A stretch of 64,000 nucleotides of DNA, from NCBI RefSeq assembly GCF_003627955.1, contig NZ_RBWS01000007.1:1-64000 (forward strand). Reading direction: 5' to 3'. The notes below the pieces were generated by a model. It was given only the letters and a program-made list of their open reading frames with translations, was not told where the DNA came from and did no database searches. Shown piece by piece: positions 52,238-62,100 of the stretch (its first letter is position 1; every line of letters starts with the position of its first letter). Both the position numbers and the translations under genes were made by a program. The DNA comes from Sphingobacterium puteale (GTDB lineage Bacteria; Bacteroidota; Bacteroidia; Sphingobacteriales; Sphingobacteriaceae).

Positions 52238-52765
52238 TTAATACCTAATATTGAACTTCTGAAATACAAAATGCCATAACCATATCGGGCCAATGAGCAG
52301 GAATTGTAGAAACTGTTTTCCGCTGATTGCTTTTTTCTCTTTTCCTTTACCAACATACAACGCCGCCAGTGCGAGCAAAGCAATCGCAAGGCACACCCAT
52401 ATCACTGCAGGGCCACCATTTTTTTGCACATATTCCAATTGCACAATAAAGTAGCTCATTGCCCCGATCGAGAATAAAATTGCATAAGACAGGGTCGCGG
52501 ATAGCTTAAGGTAAAAATAGATAACAACCGCAATGAAGAAAGAACCCCAATTCAAAAAAGTATGCCAATTGAGCTTCACTAAAAATTCAAACTGTGGGAA
52601 AGGAATCATCCAGATACAGCCCATCACGCCGAAGAATAGCAGCGGCAAAAAGATAATCTGAATCATGCGATTGGTCGGGTCTTGAAAATTAGTGTCCAAC
52701 TCCTCAAAATAGGTATCTACCGGACGCTTCGGCTCTACTTCCTGAACTTTCTTCTTTTGTTTCAT
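52238..52765 (-). CDS. Mpo1-like (DUF962) membrane protein, tentative
   Basis: The 175-residue protein has a basic, Pro-rich N-terminus (1-30), four predicted membrane helices, and a C-terminal FLQFLLIGPIWLWHFVFQKF that resembles the end of DUF962/Mpo1 proteins. In Mpo1 proteins an HxxxxNxxxH motif binds iron and oxidises fatty acids. The corresponding stretch here, TNFQDPTNRMIQIIFLPL, keeps the Asn but lacks both His. If the family call is right, this is a divergent, possibly non-catalytic member. The call is tentative. Confidence 0.45.
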   Translation of the reverse strand: MKQKKKVQEVEPKRPVDTYFEELDTNFQDPTNRMIQIIFLPLLFFGVMGCIWMIPFPQFEFLVKLNWHTFLNWGSFFIAVVIYFYLKLSATLSYAILFSIGAMSYFIVQLEYVQKNGGPAVIWVCLAIALLALAALYVGKGKEKKAISGKQFLQFLLIGPIWLWHFVFQKFNIRY

Positions 52766-52906
52766 TCGGCAAATTTAATAAATATTGGTCTGCCGAGACG
52801 GTTACGCAACATAATAAATATCATTTTTTTGGTCTGAGGCTTGTCATTAAATGCATTCTTCTGGCTTTAGCTGGCAATCTCCTATCCAATTCCGTATTAT
52901 TGCAGC

Positions 52907-53557
52907 ATGAAGTCTTATAAACACATCCTATTTGATCTTGATGGAACCTTGACCGACCCTGCTGAGGGCATCACCAAATGCATCGCTTATGCACTCGAAG
53001 CCAAGGGAATTATTACGTCCGATCTGGATAGTCTTAAACCGCTGATCGGGCCGCCATTGAAAGATACATTCATGCACAGCTACGGATTTGAGGAACAGGA
53101 AGCTTTGGCCTGTGTGGAAAAATACCGCGAACGCTTTGCCACCAAGGGTTTGTATGAGAATATACTTTTTAATGGTATTCCCGAGCTACTGGAAGGCCTC
53201 AAATCGAAAGATTATAAGGTTTACTTGGCAACATCCAAACCCGAAATCTTTGCGCACAGGATATTGCAGCACTTTGCTATAGACCAGTATTTCGATTTCG
53301 CCGGAGGAAGTGCCCTGGACGATTCCAGGCCTACAAAAACCAGCGTCATTCAATATGTGATGGAAAATGCTCATCTAACGAACCCACATGACTGTATCAT
53401 GATCGGCGACCGCAAACATGATCTTATCGGTGCCCGAGAGACAAACATGGATGCCGTTGCTGTGCTTTATGGTTATGGCAGCAAAGCGGAACTCGAACAA
53501 GAATCGCCAGCCTTTCTCCTGCACAGTGTTGCAGATCTAATTGAATTTTTTGAATAA
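52907..53557 (+). CDS. HAD-family phosphatase (phosphoglycolate phosphatase-like)
   Basis: The 216-residue HAD hydrolase has motif I FDLDGTLTDP (Asp10 nucleophile, Asp12), motif II VYLATSKPE, the Lys of the DDSRPTKT segment, and motif IV MIGDRKHDLIGA. A helical cap (about 20-80) is of the Gph/PgmB type. The exact substrate (phosphoglycolate, sugar phosphates or nucleotides) cannot be decided. It is a single gene, with a terminator shared with rny. Confidence 0.88.
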   Translation: MKSYKHILFDLDGTLTDPAEGITKCIAYALEAKGIITSDLDSLKPLIGPPLKDTFMHSYGFEEQEALACVEKYRERFATKGLYENILFNGIPELLEGLKSKDYKVYLATSKPEIFAHRILQHFAIDQYFDFAGGSALDDSRPTKTSVIQYVMENAHLTNPHDCIMIGDRKHDLIGARETNMDAVAVLYGYGSKAELEQESPAFLLHSVADLIEFFE

Positions 53558-53564
53558 TAAAAAA

Positions 53565-53593
53565 ACTCCAACCTATAATAGATTGGAGCTTTT
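53565..53593. terminator. Bidirectional terminator between HAD gene and rny
   Basis: ACTCCAA (53565-53571) pairs with TTGGAG (53583-53588) plus flanking A/T pairs. T-runs lie on both strands (53589-53593 for plus, and the 53559-53565 A-run for minus), so it serves both convergent genes. Confidence 0.75.
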
Positions 53594-53614
53594 TCAAGAT
53601 TGATCCCTCAGGAT

Positions 53615-55168
53615 CTATTTCGCGTAAGACACGGATCTCGTCTCACGGATAACAGTTACTTTAATCTGTCCTGGGTAAGTCATTTCCGTTTGGATACGAT
53701 TGGAGATATCGGCAGCCAGTATCTCTGACTGTGCGTCAGATACCTTCTCGCTTTCCACAATAACACGCAATTCACGTCCCGCTTGGATGGCGAAGGTTTT
53801 TTCCACACCTGGATACGATAATGCCAGATCCTCCAGTTCTTTCAGACGTTTGATATAGCTTTCAACGACTTCACGGCGTGCTCCCGGGCGTGCTCCAGAA
53901 ATGGCATCACATGCCTGTACAACAGGCGAAATCAACGCTGTCATTTCGATCTCATCGTGGTGCGCACCGATTGCATTACACACATCAGGATGTTCTTTGT
54001 ATTTCTCAGCTAACTGCATACCTAAAATTGCGTGTGGCAATTCCGGGTTATCGTCAGGCACTTTACCAATATCGTGGAGCAATCCGGCACGTTTTGCGTG
54101 TTTGACGTTCAGGCCAAGCTCTGCAGCCATTGTTGCTGCGAAATTGGCAACCTCACGGGAGTGCTGTAAAAGGTTCTGACCATAAGAAGAACGGTAACGC
54201 ATACGTCCCACCATACGGATCAGTTCAGGATGCAATCCATGAATACCCAGATCAATGGCAGTACGTTCACCAATCTCAACAATCTCATCTTCAATCTGTG
54301 TACGTGTTTTTGCTACGACCTCCTCAATACGAGCTGGGTGGATACGGCCATCCGTTACAAGACGGTGTAAAGCCAAACGGGCAATCTCACGACGTACGGG
54401 ATCGAAACCAGAAAGGATAATTGCTTCCGGTGTATCATCCACGATGATCTCTACACCTGTTGCAGCTTCCAATGCACGGATATTACGGCCCTCACGACCT
54501 ATAATACGACCCTTGATCTCATCATTTTCGATATTGAAAATAGACACTGTGTTTTCGATTGCGGATTCGGTAGCAGTACGTTGAATTGTTTGGATAACGA
54601 CTTTTTTCGCTTCTTTCGTCGCGGTCAATTTCGCTTCGTCCACAATATCTTTGATCTGAATCATGGCTTGGGAACGGGCTTCCTCTCGCAATGAATCCAC
54701 CAACTGGTTTTTAGCCTCGTCCGCCGTAACACCGGCGATACTCTCCAATTGTTTGATCTGCTGTAATTTTAAAGCCTCAACTTCTTCGGATTTCTTTTCA
54801 TTGAGTTCAACCAATTTATCCAATTGCTTCTTTTTGGTGTCCACCTCCTGCTTATCGCGATTGATGCTTTCCAGCTTTTGATTAATGGATTGTTCTTTCT
54901 GTCTCAACGTATTCTCCTTCTGGTTAATGGTATTGTTACGTTGATTCACCTCCTTTTCGTGTTCGGATTTCAATTGAAGGAATTTTTCTTTCGCCTCTAA
55001 TAGGCGTTTCTTCTTAATGTGTTCTCCTTCTTGCTCTGCATCTTTTAGTATGCTATTTACCTTATCTTTGGCTTCCTGTTCTTGTTTTTTGAATAACAGA
55101 ACCAATAGATAACGACCTATAACTACACCAACAATCAGAGAAATTATGATATAAATTGCGACGTCCAT
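53615..55168 (-). CDS. rny: Ribonuclease Y
   Basis: The 517-residue membrane-anchored endoribonuclease initiates mRNA decay. It has an N-terminal membrane helix (about 4-24) and a long coiled coil (about 30-200). A KH domain follows (about 205-275, [20 protein letters not shown]), then an HD domain (about 330-430, with [10 protein letters not shown] and [11 protein letters not shown]). Length and order match Rny. The start is conventional ([20 protein letters not shown]). The gene is next to a probable 6S RNA and zapA. Confidence 0.95.
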   Translation of the reverse strand: MDVAIYIIISLIVGVVIGRYLLVLLFKKQEQEAKDKVNSILKDAEQEGEHIKKKRLLEAKEKFLQLKSEHEKEVNQRNNTINQKENTLRQKEQSINQKLESINRDKQEVDTKKKQLDKLVELNEKKSEEVEALKLQQIKQLESIAGVTADEAKNQLVDSLREEARSQAMIQIKDIVDEAKLTATKEAKKVVIQTIQRTATESAIENTVSIFNIENDEIKGRIIGREGRNIRALEAATGVEIIVDDTPEAIILSGFDPVRREIARLALHRLVTDGRIHPARIEEVVAKTRTQIEDEIVEIGERTAIDLGIHGLHPELIRMVGRMRYRSSYGQNLLQHSREVANFAATMAAELGLNVKHAKRAGLLHDIGKVPDDNPELPHAILGMQLAEKYKEHPDVCNAIGAHHDEIEMTALISPVVQACDAISGARPGARREVVESYIKRLKELEDLALSYPGVEKTFAIQAGRELRVIVESEKVSDAQSEILAADISNRIQTEMTYPGQIKVTVIRETRSVSYAK

Positions 55169-55202
55169 GTATGTATAATTGTATTATATATGTTTGTTTT
55201 TA

Positions 55203-55374
55203 TTAATTACTAAATTTTTTAGATAAAACTCTCCATTCTCCCTCTACCATCGCATAAGCTGACTTATTGACATCGGGTATTCTATTTACAGTCGCTATTA
55301 GAAATGCAGGGGAATTGAATCCAATCTGATTCAGTCCGCTTGCAAGCCGGACAATTGCCCGCTGATTTCCAAAC
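55203..55374 (-). other. Open stretch between 6S RNA candidate and rny
   Basis: An open frame ends in TAA at 55203 and carries a protein-like tail (SPAFLIATVNRIPDVNKSAY, then MVEGEWRVLSKKFSN). It has no ATG start in the first 40 residues and no ribosome site. Its upstream end runs into the U-run and the RNA. It may be chance or a decayed gene. Confidence 0.2.
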
Positions 55375-55550
55375 AAAAAAAAACCGCAATTAAATTTAAA
55401 CAGGTCTCATGTATTATTAAACTTCGTGATTACATAATTAGGCTTAGATTATGACCCAGATGGCTTTCGCAAAATGGCCTATATCTTTTTGCGCCTGTAA
55501 TATTGAAGCGTTAAGTTTAAAATAGTGACAACCCGAATTTAATTGCGGCA
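55375..55550 (-). ncRNA. ssrS: 6S-like structured RNA (SsrS candidate)
   Basis: Read on the minus strand, this roughly 175-base RNA has a perfect 13-bp closing stem (55536-55548 with 55384-55396) and a U9 tail (A-run at 55375-55383). Inside it, four further helices nest in order: 55513-55520 with 55417-55424, 55497-55501 with 55429-55433, a short 55493-55496 with 55440-55443 (sharing one base with the next), and 55487-55493 with 55468-55474. A weaker GU-containing helix is at 55526-55535 with 55401-55409. An asymmetric central bubble and long interrupted rod suit 6S RNA, which mimics open promoter DNA and binds RNA polymerase. It sits between zapA and rny; zapA neighbours 6S in many bacteria. 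Confidence 0.6.
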
Positions 55551-55589
55551 AATTCGTCGTTTTAAGCTCTAAATATAAAGAACGTAAAT

Positions 55590-55880
55590 TTATTTTTTAA
55601 AGAAATCCGTCAACAACTGGTCAAGCTCCTGTACTGAATTCTCCAGACCCACTTCGTGGTTCTGGGATTGTCGCTCCGCATTTAACATCCGCGTAGCAAA
55701 CTGCAATACACACATGGATAGCAGATCCTGCTTATCTCTCACAGTATAGTTTTCCTGCAATTCCTTTATTTTTTCATTTATCAATTTCGCAGCATGTCGA
55801 ATCACTTCTTCCTCCGCGCTTTCCACCCTAAGGGGATAAACACGGTCTGCGATATTTATTTTTATGGAAATCTCTCCCAT
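55590..55880 (-). CDS. zapA: Cell division protein ZapA
   Basis: The 96-residue protein helps FtsZ ring assembly. It has the ZapA N-terminal beta-hairpin (MGEISIKINIADRVYPLRVE) followed by a helical segment (IRHAAKLINEKIKELQENYT) and a C-terminal coiled coil. Length is typical. It is flanked upstream by the coiled-coil gene at 55938 and downstream by the 6S-like RNA. Confidence 0.92.
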   Translation of the reverse strand: MGEISIKINIADRVYPLRVESAEEEVIRHAAKLINEKIKELQENYTVRDKQDLLSMCVLQFATRMLNAERQSQNHEVGLENSVQELDQLLTDFFKK

Positions 55881-55937
55881 TTCTTTGAGCTTTTTAACGT
55901 TGTATTAGTTTAAATTCCGATGATCGCTAAATTCCAA

Positions 55938-56243
55938 CTACTTCAACAAACTAATACACTTGTCTATTTCTCGCACAAAATCGTTAATTTTTTGTTTTGT
56001 GTCAAGTATTTTTTCATTAATTGCTTCCTTATCCGTTTCTGAATCCAAGGTTCGCGCTACTGCCAATGCCTTGACCTTCTCTTCCAGCTGCTTGCTTTTA
56101 TCGTTGCTCGCATCGAAAGCCACTTTTAAGGATTGTACCTCTAATTTAAGCAAATCATTTTCTTCTTGCAAGACTTCGCACATTTGAATTAAGTTTTTCG
56201 TTTTCTCAACGATCAGATTCATTTGTGAAGACAATGTTGCCAT
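55938..56243 (-). CDS. Small coiled-coil protein beside zapA
   Basis: The 101-residue protein is almost entirely helical. It has a heptad-rich coiled coil at about 15-70 (MCEVLQEENDLLKLEVQSLK) and a C-terminal helix (EINEKILDTKQKINDFVREI-like). It looks like ZapB in shape, and the position next to zapA supports a division role, but no sequence homology is claimed. It starts 40 bases after pheT stops and is probably cotranscribed with pheT and zapA. Confidence 0.65.
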   Translation of the reverse strand: MATLSSQMNLIVEKTKNLIQMCEVLQEENDLLKLEVQSLKVAFDASNDKSKQLEEKVKALAVARTLDSETDKEAINEKILDTKQKINDFVREIDKCISLLK

Positions 56244-56283
56244 AGCGTAAATCGAATATTACCAATTAATGTTATATCACTGT

Positions 56284-58680
56284 TTAACCGCGCACTTCTG
56301 CGCTTAGTTCCTTCTCAAAATTAACAATTAATTTTTGAACTATCGCATCAATTTGTTTATCGGTCAATGTTTTTTCTTCATCTTGCAAGATAAAGCTCAG
56401 AGCATAAGACTTTTTCCCTTCCGGAATTTTATCACCTTTATACACATCAAACACATTTACTTCCTTTAAAAGCTTGCGTTCGGTCTTTTGAGCGACAAAT
56501 TGAAGTTTATCAAAGCTGACATTTTCGTCAATTAATAACGATAAATCACGGCGTACCGCGGGGAATTTCGACACTTCTTTGTATTGAATGTTATTTTTAC
56601 GAATGATTTTCATCAAGACATCCCAGTCAAAATCCGCGAAGAAAACTTGCCCCTCAACGTCTGCTTTTTTCAAGTTGGCATGAGCTACCGCACCGAAAGA
56701 AACCAGACATTTCTGGCCTTTCAGATAACTCAATCCGTAGGCAAAGTGATGGCTCGGCGCATCTTGTATTTGTATACCCTCAATCTTCAGACGTTTAACA
56801 ATTGTATCAACTGCAGCTTTAAGGGTATAGAAATTAACGTTTCCCTTTTTACTATTCCACTGTTCGGCTTCTTCTCTACCGCTTATTGCAAAAGTCAAAT
56901 GTTGCGTTTCTTTATATCCATCCCCATCCAACGCGTATGTTTTACCAAATTCGAAGAATTTCAGATCAAAATTTCTGCGTTTCTGATTATATTCAATGGC
57001 ATTTAACACCGAGAACAACATGTTTTGACGCATGGTATCCAAATCCGAACTCAATGGATTGAACAATTTTACCGCGGTCTCGCTGTCATCCGCATAATCA
57101 AGCTTTGTCAACGAATTCGCTAATATTTCACGGAATCCGTTACCGATCAACAAATCAGCCAGCTGATTTAAGACGACTTCCTTATCTGGCTTTTCAACGG
57201 TATTTAAGGAAGCCTTAATTTGGGATTTTAGCTCAATATTATTGTAACCATAAATCCGTAATACCTCTTCGACCACATCTACTTCACGCGTTACATCGAC
57301 ACGATAAGCAGGCACCAAAACATCTAGCCCCTCGGCGGTCTCTGAAGCAACCTCTATACCTAATGCCACAATAATGGCTTTAATTTCTTCATTGGGAATG
57401 GCCTGTCCGATCAAACGCACCACATTCGCATAACTAACATGGAATGAAAATGGTTTGATTTCTACCGGATACTCATCTTTAATCGTAGAGGAAATCGTAC
57501 CGCCTGCAATTTCCTGAATCAAGAGTGCAGCACGTTTTAACGCGTCAACAGTACTATTCGGATCTGTACCGCGCTCGAATCGGAATGAAGCGTCTGTTTT
57601 CAAGCCATGCCGTTTAGAAGTCTTACGGACCGAAACCGCATTGAAGTAAGCCGATTCAAGAAACACATTTGTCGTCTCCATGGAGACACCTGAATGTGCA
57701 CCACCAAAAACACCCGCGATACACATTGGTTTTTCAGCATCTGCAATCACCAGATCTTCAGTAGAAAGTATCCGCTCAACAGCATCCAATGTGACAAATT
57801 TTTCATCTTCTTTTGCCGTACGGACAATTACTTTATTACCTGCAATCTTATCCGCATCAAACGCATGCAATGGTTGCCCAAGATCATGCAATATATAATT
57901 GGTGATATCAACAATGTTATTGATCGGGCGTACGCCGATTACATTTAGTTTTTCCTTCAGCCAGTCTGGCGATTCACCTACCTGAACGCCAGAAATATTG
58001 ATTCCACTATATCGTGGGCATGAAATAGTATCCGCAACAACAACCGCAGTTCCCACTTCTTCACCGGGCTGAAATGCAGAAAGATCTGTTTTTTTGATAT
58101 TCGTACGGAAGTAAGCAGCGATATCGCGTGCCACACCTAAGTGGGAAGCCGCATCCGCTCGATTCGGTGTAAGACCAATTTCGTAGCGGTAATCATCCTG
58201 AATATTGAAATGATCTTTTACCAATGTGCCTACCGCAACATCAGCAGGTAATTCAACGATACCAGCATGGGATGTACCCAAACCGATCTCATCCTCACCA
58301 CATAACATTCCTTCGGATACCTCTCCGCGTATTTTAGATTTGGTTATCTTAAATGGTTCTCCGGTCAAAGGGTGACATGTCGTACCTACTGTTGCCACAA
58401 TTACCTTCAATCCGGTACGGCAATTTGGTGCGCCACATACGATATTCAATAATTCGGAAGCGCCCACATCAACTGTGGTGACGCGTAATTTATCCGCATT
58501 GGGGTGTTGCTCACAAGTTTTAACCTCGCCGACAACCAAACCATCCAATCCTCCCGGGATACTCTGTACGACATCCAGCGCTTCTACTTCCAATCCTGTA
58601 TTTGTCAAGATCAAAGATAATTCCTCCGGAGTCGAATCTATATTAACGTGTTGTTTTAACCAATTATATGAAATGTTCAT
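56284..58680 (-). CDS. pheT: Phenylalanyl-tRNA synthetase beta subunit
   Basis: I start at MNISYNWLKQHVNIDSTPEE (58680). A longer in-frame extension of 25 residues is not family-like. The 798-residue subunit has the tRNA-binding OB domain (about 40-150, VVGEVKTCEQHPNADKLRVT), B3/B4 (about 200-370) and B5 (about 400-475). A core catalytic-like domain and the FDX-ACB domain close the C-terminus (about 700-798, VSKFPAVRRDLSLLIDENV). It charges tRNA-Phe with the alpha subunit, which is not in this window. Confidence 0.95.
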   Translation of the reverse strand: MNISYNWLKQHVNIDSTPEELSLILTNTGLEVEALDVVQSIPGGLDGLVVGEVKTCEQHPNADKLRVTTVDVGASELLNIVCGAPNCRTGLKVIVATVGTTCHPLTGEPFKITKSKIRGEVSEGMLCGEDEIGLGTSHAGIVELPADVAVGTLVKDHFNIQDDYRYEIGLTPNRADAASHLGVARDIAAYFRTNIKKTDLSAFQPGEEVGTAVVVADTISCPRYSGINISGVQVGESPDWLKEKLNVIGVRPINNIVDITNYILHDLGQPLHAFDADKIAGNKVIVRTAKEDEKFVTLDAVERILSTEDLVIADAEKPMCIAGVFGGAHSGVSMETTNVFLESAYFNAVSVRKTSKRHGLKTDASFRFERGTDPNSTVDALKRAALLIQEIAGGTISSTIKDEYPVEIKPFSFHVSYANVVRLIGQAIPNEEIKAIIVALGIEVASETAEGLDVLVPAYRVDVTREVDVVEEVLRIYGYNNIELKSQIKASLNTVEKPDKEVVLNQLADLLIGNGFREILANSLTKLDYADDSETAVKLFNPLSSDLDTMRQNMLFSVLNAIEYNQKRRNFDLKFFEFGKTYALDGDGYKETQHLTFAISGREEAEQWNSKKGNVNFYTLKAAVDTIVKRLKIEGIQIQDAPSHHFAYGLSYLKGQKCLVSFGAVAHANLKKADVEGQVFFADFDWDVLMKIIRKNNIQYKEVSKFPAVRRDLSLLIDENVSFDKLQFVAQKTERKLLKEVNVFDVYKGDKIPEGKKSYALSFILQDEEKTLTDKQIDAIVQKLIVNFEKELSAEVRG

Positions 58681-59143
58681 CTCGAATTTGATTTGATGCA
58701 CAAACTTAGATAAATTTGAGGTTATATACAACGTCAATTTGGTGATCCACCCCATGGTCCCTGCATTCCATCCGCTAAGTTTTAATCCAGAGACGGGCCA
58801 GCAGGCAGGCGGGAAAATATACGTTTATCCGACACAAAAATAGATATGCGATAAAGTCTAATACGATAAATGCACATCAAATGAAGAATGTTTAACTCGA
58901 ATCATCTAGAAAATTTATTGATTATGAGCGGCTTTGAGACTCCCATCCTAATACTGGCTAGACTCATCACATTTATTGACAGGAATTAACACAACTTACA
59001 TTTAATTAGAAAAGAACAGCTATTTTACTCTTTTTTCAAACGAACGACCACCTTGATTTTTTAATCAAAATTCAATCATTTCCATAAAAATAATATGTAA
59101 CTTTGTGCTTTAATTTGAAGAACGTTCAAAACAAACATTTATA
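58681..59143. other. Divergent intergenic region with purL promoter
   Basis: The 460-base gap between pheT (leftward) and purL (rightward) holds the exact -7 box TAACTTTG at 59098-59105, 38 bases before the purL ATG. A small hairpin (TTGATT/AATCAA at 59053-59068) lies upstream. I see no tRNA, purine riboswitch or other RNA. Two GACTC pentamers occur at 58938 and 58963, but without a period. Confidence 0.4.
59098..59105 (+). promoter_or_regulatory. Promoter -7 box for purL
   Basis: TAACTTTG fits TAnnTTTG exactly and lies 38 bases before the ATG at 59144. The -33 box is not clear at 19-20 bases upstream. Confidence 0.5.
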
Positions 59144-62100
59144 ATGATTCATTTCTTTGAGAACCCATCGAACACCGTATATGGTGTTCAAAGCGTAAAC
59201 TCTTTATCACAAGAAGACATTACTAAACTCAACTGGCTATTCGGCAACGCCAAAAAACTCGACGACCAAACCCTTAACCATTACTTTGTAGGCCCCCGCG
59301 CAGCGATGGTCACTCCTTGGAGTACCAATGCAGTAGAAATCACACAGAACATGGGTATTGAAGGAATTGTTCGTATCGAAGAATTTCAACCGGTACCAGC
59401 AGATTTCAATGATTTCGATCCAATGATTTCGCAAAAATTCAGTATGTTGACGCAAAACATTTATACAGTCAACATTAGTCCTGAAGCTATTTTGGAAATT
59501 GAAGACATTGATGCCTATAACAAATCCGAAGGATTGGCATTAAATCCGGAGGAAGTAACTTACCTCAATAACCTCGCCGTTAAATTAGGCCGTCTTTTGA
59601 CAGACTCTGAAGTTTTTGCTTTTTCACAAGCCAATTCCGAACACTGTAGACATAAGATCTTCAATGGTACTTTTATCATTGACGGTGAAGAGCAACCTAC
59701 TTCTCTATTTAAATTAATCAAGAAAACTTCCGAAACAAATCCCAATGAGATCGTTTCAGCCTATAAAGACAACGTAGCCTTTATTAAAGGTCCACGTGTC
59801 ACTCAGTTTGCCCCTAAATCGGCCGACAAACCAGACTTTTATGAGGAAAAATCCTTTGATTCGGTCTTATCCGTAAAAGCGGAAACACACAATTTTCCAA
59901 CGACTGTAGAGCCGTTTTCCGGAGCTGCTACAGGTTCCGGTGGTGAAATTCGTGACCGTATGGCCGGTGGTCAAGGTGCTATTCCTTTGGCTGGTACAGC
60001 TGTCTATATGACAGCCTACTCCCGTTTATTACAAGATCGTCCTTGGGAGAAAGCCATGCAAGAGCGCCAATGGCTTTACCAAACTCCCGTGGATATCCTA
60101 ATCAAAGCTTCCAATGGAGCTTCCGACTTCGGCAATAAATTCGGGCAACCCCTAATTACAGGATCTGTACTGACCTTCGAACACGAAGAGGATGGCCGCA
60201 AACTTGGCTACGATAAGGTAATCATGCAAGCTGGCGGTGTGGGATACGGAAAATTAGATCAAGCAAAAAAACATACCCCAAAAACAGGTGATAAAATCGT
60301 CATCTTAGGTGGTGAAAATTACCGCATAGGCATGGGCGGTGCTGCTGTATCCTCTGCGGATACGGGCGCTTTCGGTTCGGGAATTGAACTGAATGCGATC
60401 CAACGCTCAAATCCGGAAATGCAAAAACGTGCAGCCAATGCCGTTAGAGGCTTGGTGGAATCAGACCATAATCCTATTGTTTCTATCCATGACCACGGCG
60501 CTGGCGGACACCTAAACTGCCTATCCGAACTGGTCGAGGAGACAGGCGGTTTAATCGACCTTGATGCGCTTCCTGTGGGTGATCCTACACTTTCAGCGAA
60601 AGAAATCATTGGTAATGAATCGCAGGAAAGAATGGGCTTGGTGATTGCTGAAGATGACATTGCAACTCTTAAACGTGTTGCTGACCGCGAGCGTGCACCA
60701 ATGTACACGGTAGGTGATGTCACAGGTGACCATCGTTTTACGTTTGCATCCAAGAGCAATGGTGCAAAGCCAATGGATTATGCTTTAGAGGATTTCTTTG
60801 GTTCATCACCAAAAACTTTTATGCGTGATAAAACCATCACCCGTAACTATGCAGATCTTAGCTATGACTCTGCCAATATCCCCAATTATTTAAATCAGGT
60901 TTTGCAATTGGAGGCAGTGGCTTCTAAAGATTGGTTGACCAATAAAGTGGACCGTTGCGTCGGTGGCCGTGTTGCCAAACAGCAATGTGCAGGCCCGTTG
61001 CAGTTGCCTTTAAATAACGTTGGCGTCATGGCTCTTGACTACAAAGGAAAAGAAGGTATCGCCACTACGATAGGGCACTCTCCTGTGGCGGCATTGATTG
61101 ATCCAGCAGCTGCCAGTAAAACTGCTATTGCAGAATCATTATCAAATATCGTATTTGCACCGATCATAAACGGTCTTGCAGGTATTTCACTATCAGCAAA
61201 CTGGATGTGGGCAGCAAATAATGAAGGTGAAGACGCTAGACTTTACCAAGCCGTGAAAGCATGTTCGGATTTTGCCATCGCATTAGGAATCAATATTCCT
61301 ACCGGAAAAGATTCATTGTCGATGAAGCAAAAATATCCAAATGGCGAAAATGTAATCGCTCCCGGCACATTGATTATATCTGCGGCTGGAAATTGTACGG
61401 ATATTACCAAAGTAGTAGAACCTGTCTTAAACAAAAATGCAGGCTCCATCTATTACATCAACCTATCAAAAGACAACTTCAAATTAGGTGGTTCTTCTTT
61501 CGCGCAGGTTGTCAATAAACTGGGCACGGAAGTTCCTACAATCCAAGATGCTAACTATTTCAAAACAGCATTTGATACCGTTCAGCAATTAATCAACGAT
61601 AACCAGATCGAAGCCGGTCATGATATCGGATCCGGTGGTCTGATCACAACATTGTTGGAAATGACATTTGCCGATGTTAACCTAGCTGCGAACTATGATC
61701 TTTCAGGTTTAAATGAATCTGACTCAGTGAAAGTGCTGTTCAGTGAAAATATCGGTCTTGTACTACAGGCGAAGGATGATGCTGTTTTCGAGCAAGCTGT
61801 CACAGAAGCTGGCGTTGATGCCATAAAAATCGGTCATGCGATCGCAGGAACTACAGTGACCATCAAAAACGGAGAAGAGAACTTCAGCTTTGATGTTGCC
61901 GCAACACGTGATGTTTGGTCAACCACTTCATTTCTATTGGATTCTAGACAATCGAAAAACGGAATGGCTCAACAGCGTTTCGATAACTATAAAAATCAAC
62001 CGTTAACATTTACCTTTCCAAGTCAGTTCAATGGCAAAAAACCGGTGATTGACGGAAGTAAAGCTCGTCCAAAAGCGGCCATTCTTCGTGAGAAAGGTTC

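Noticed and set aside
58756..59143. Possible purine riboswitch or tRNA before purL
   Set aside because: No paired helices, conserved loops or T-loop sequence can be seen.
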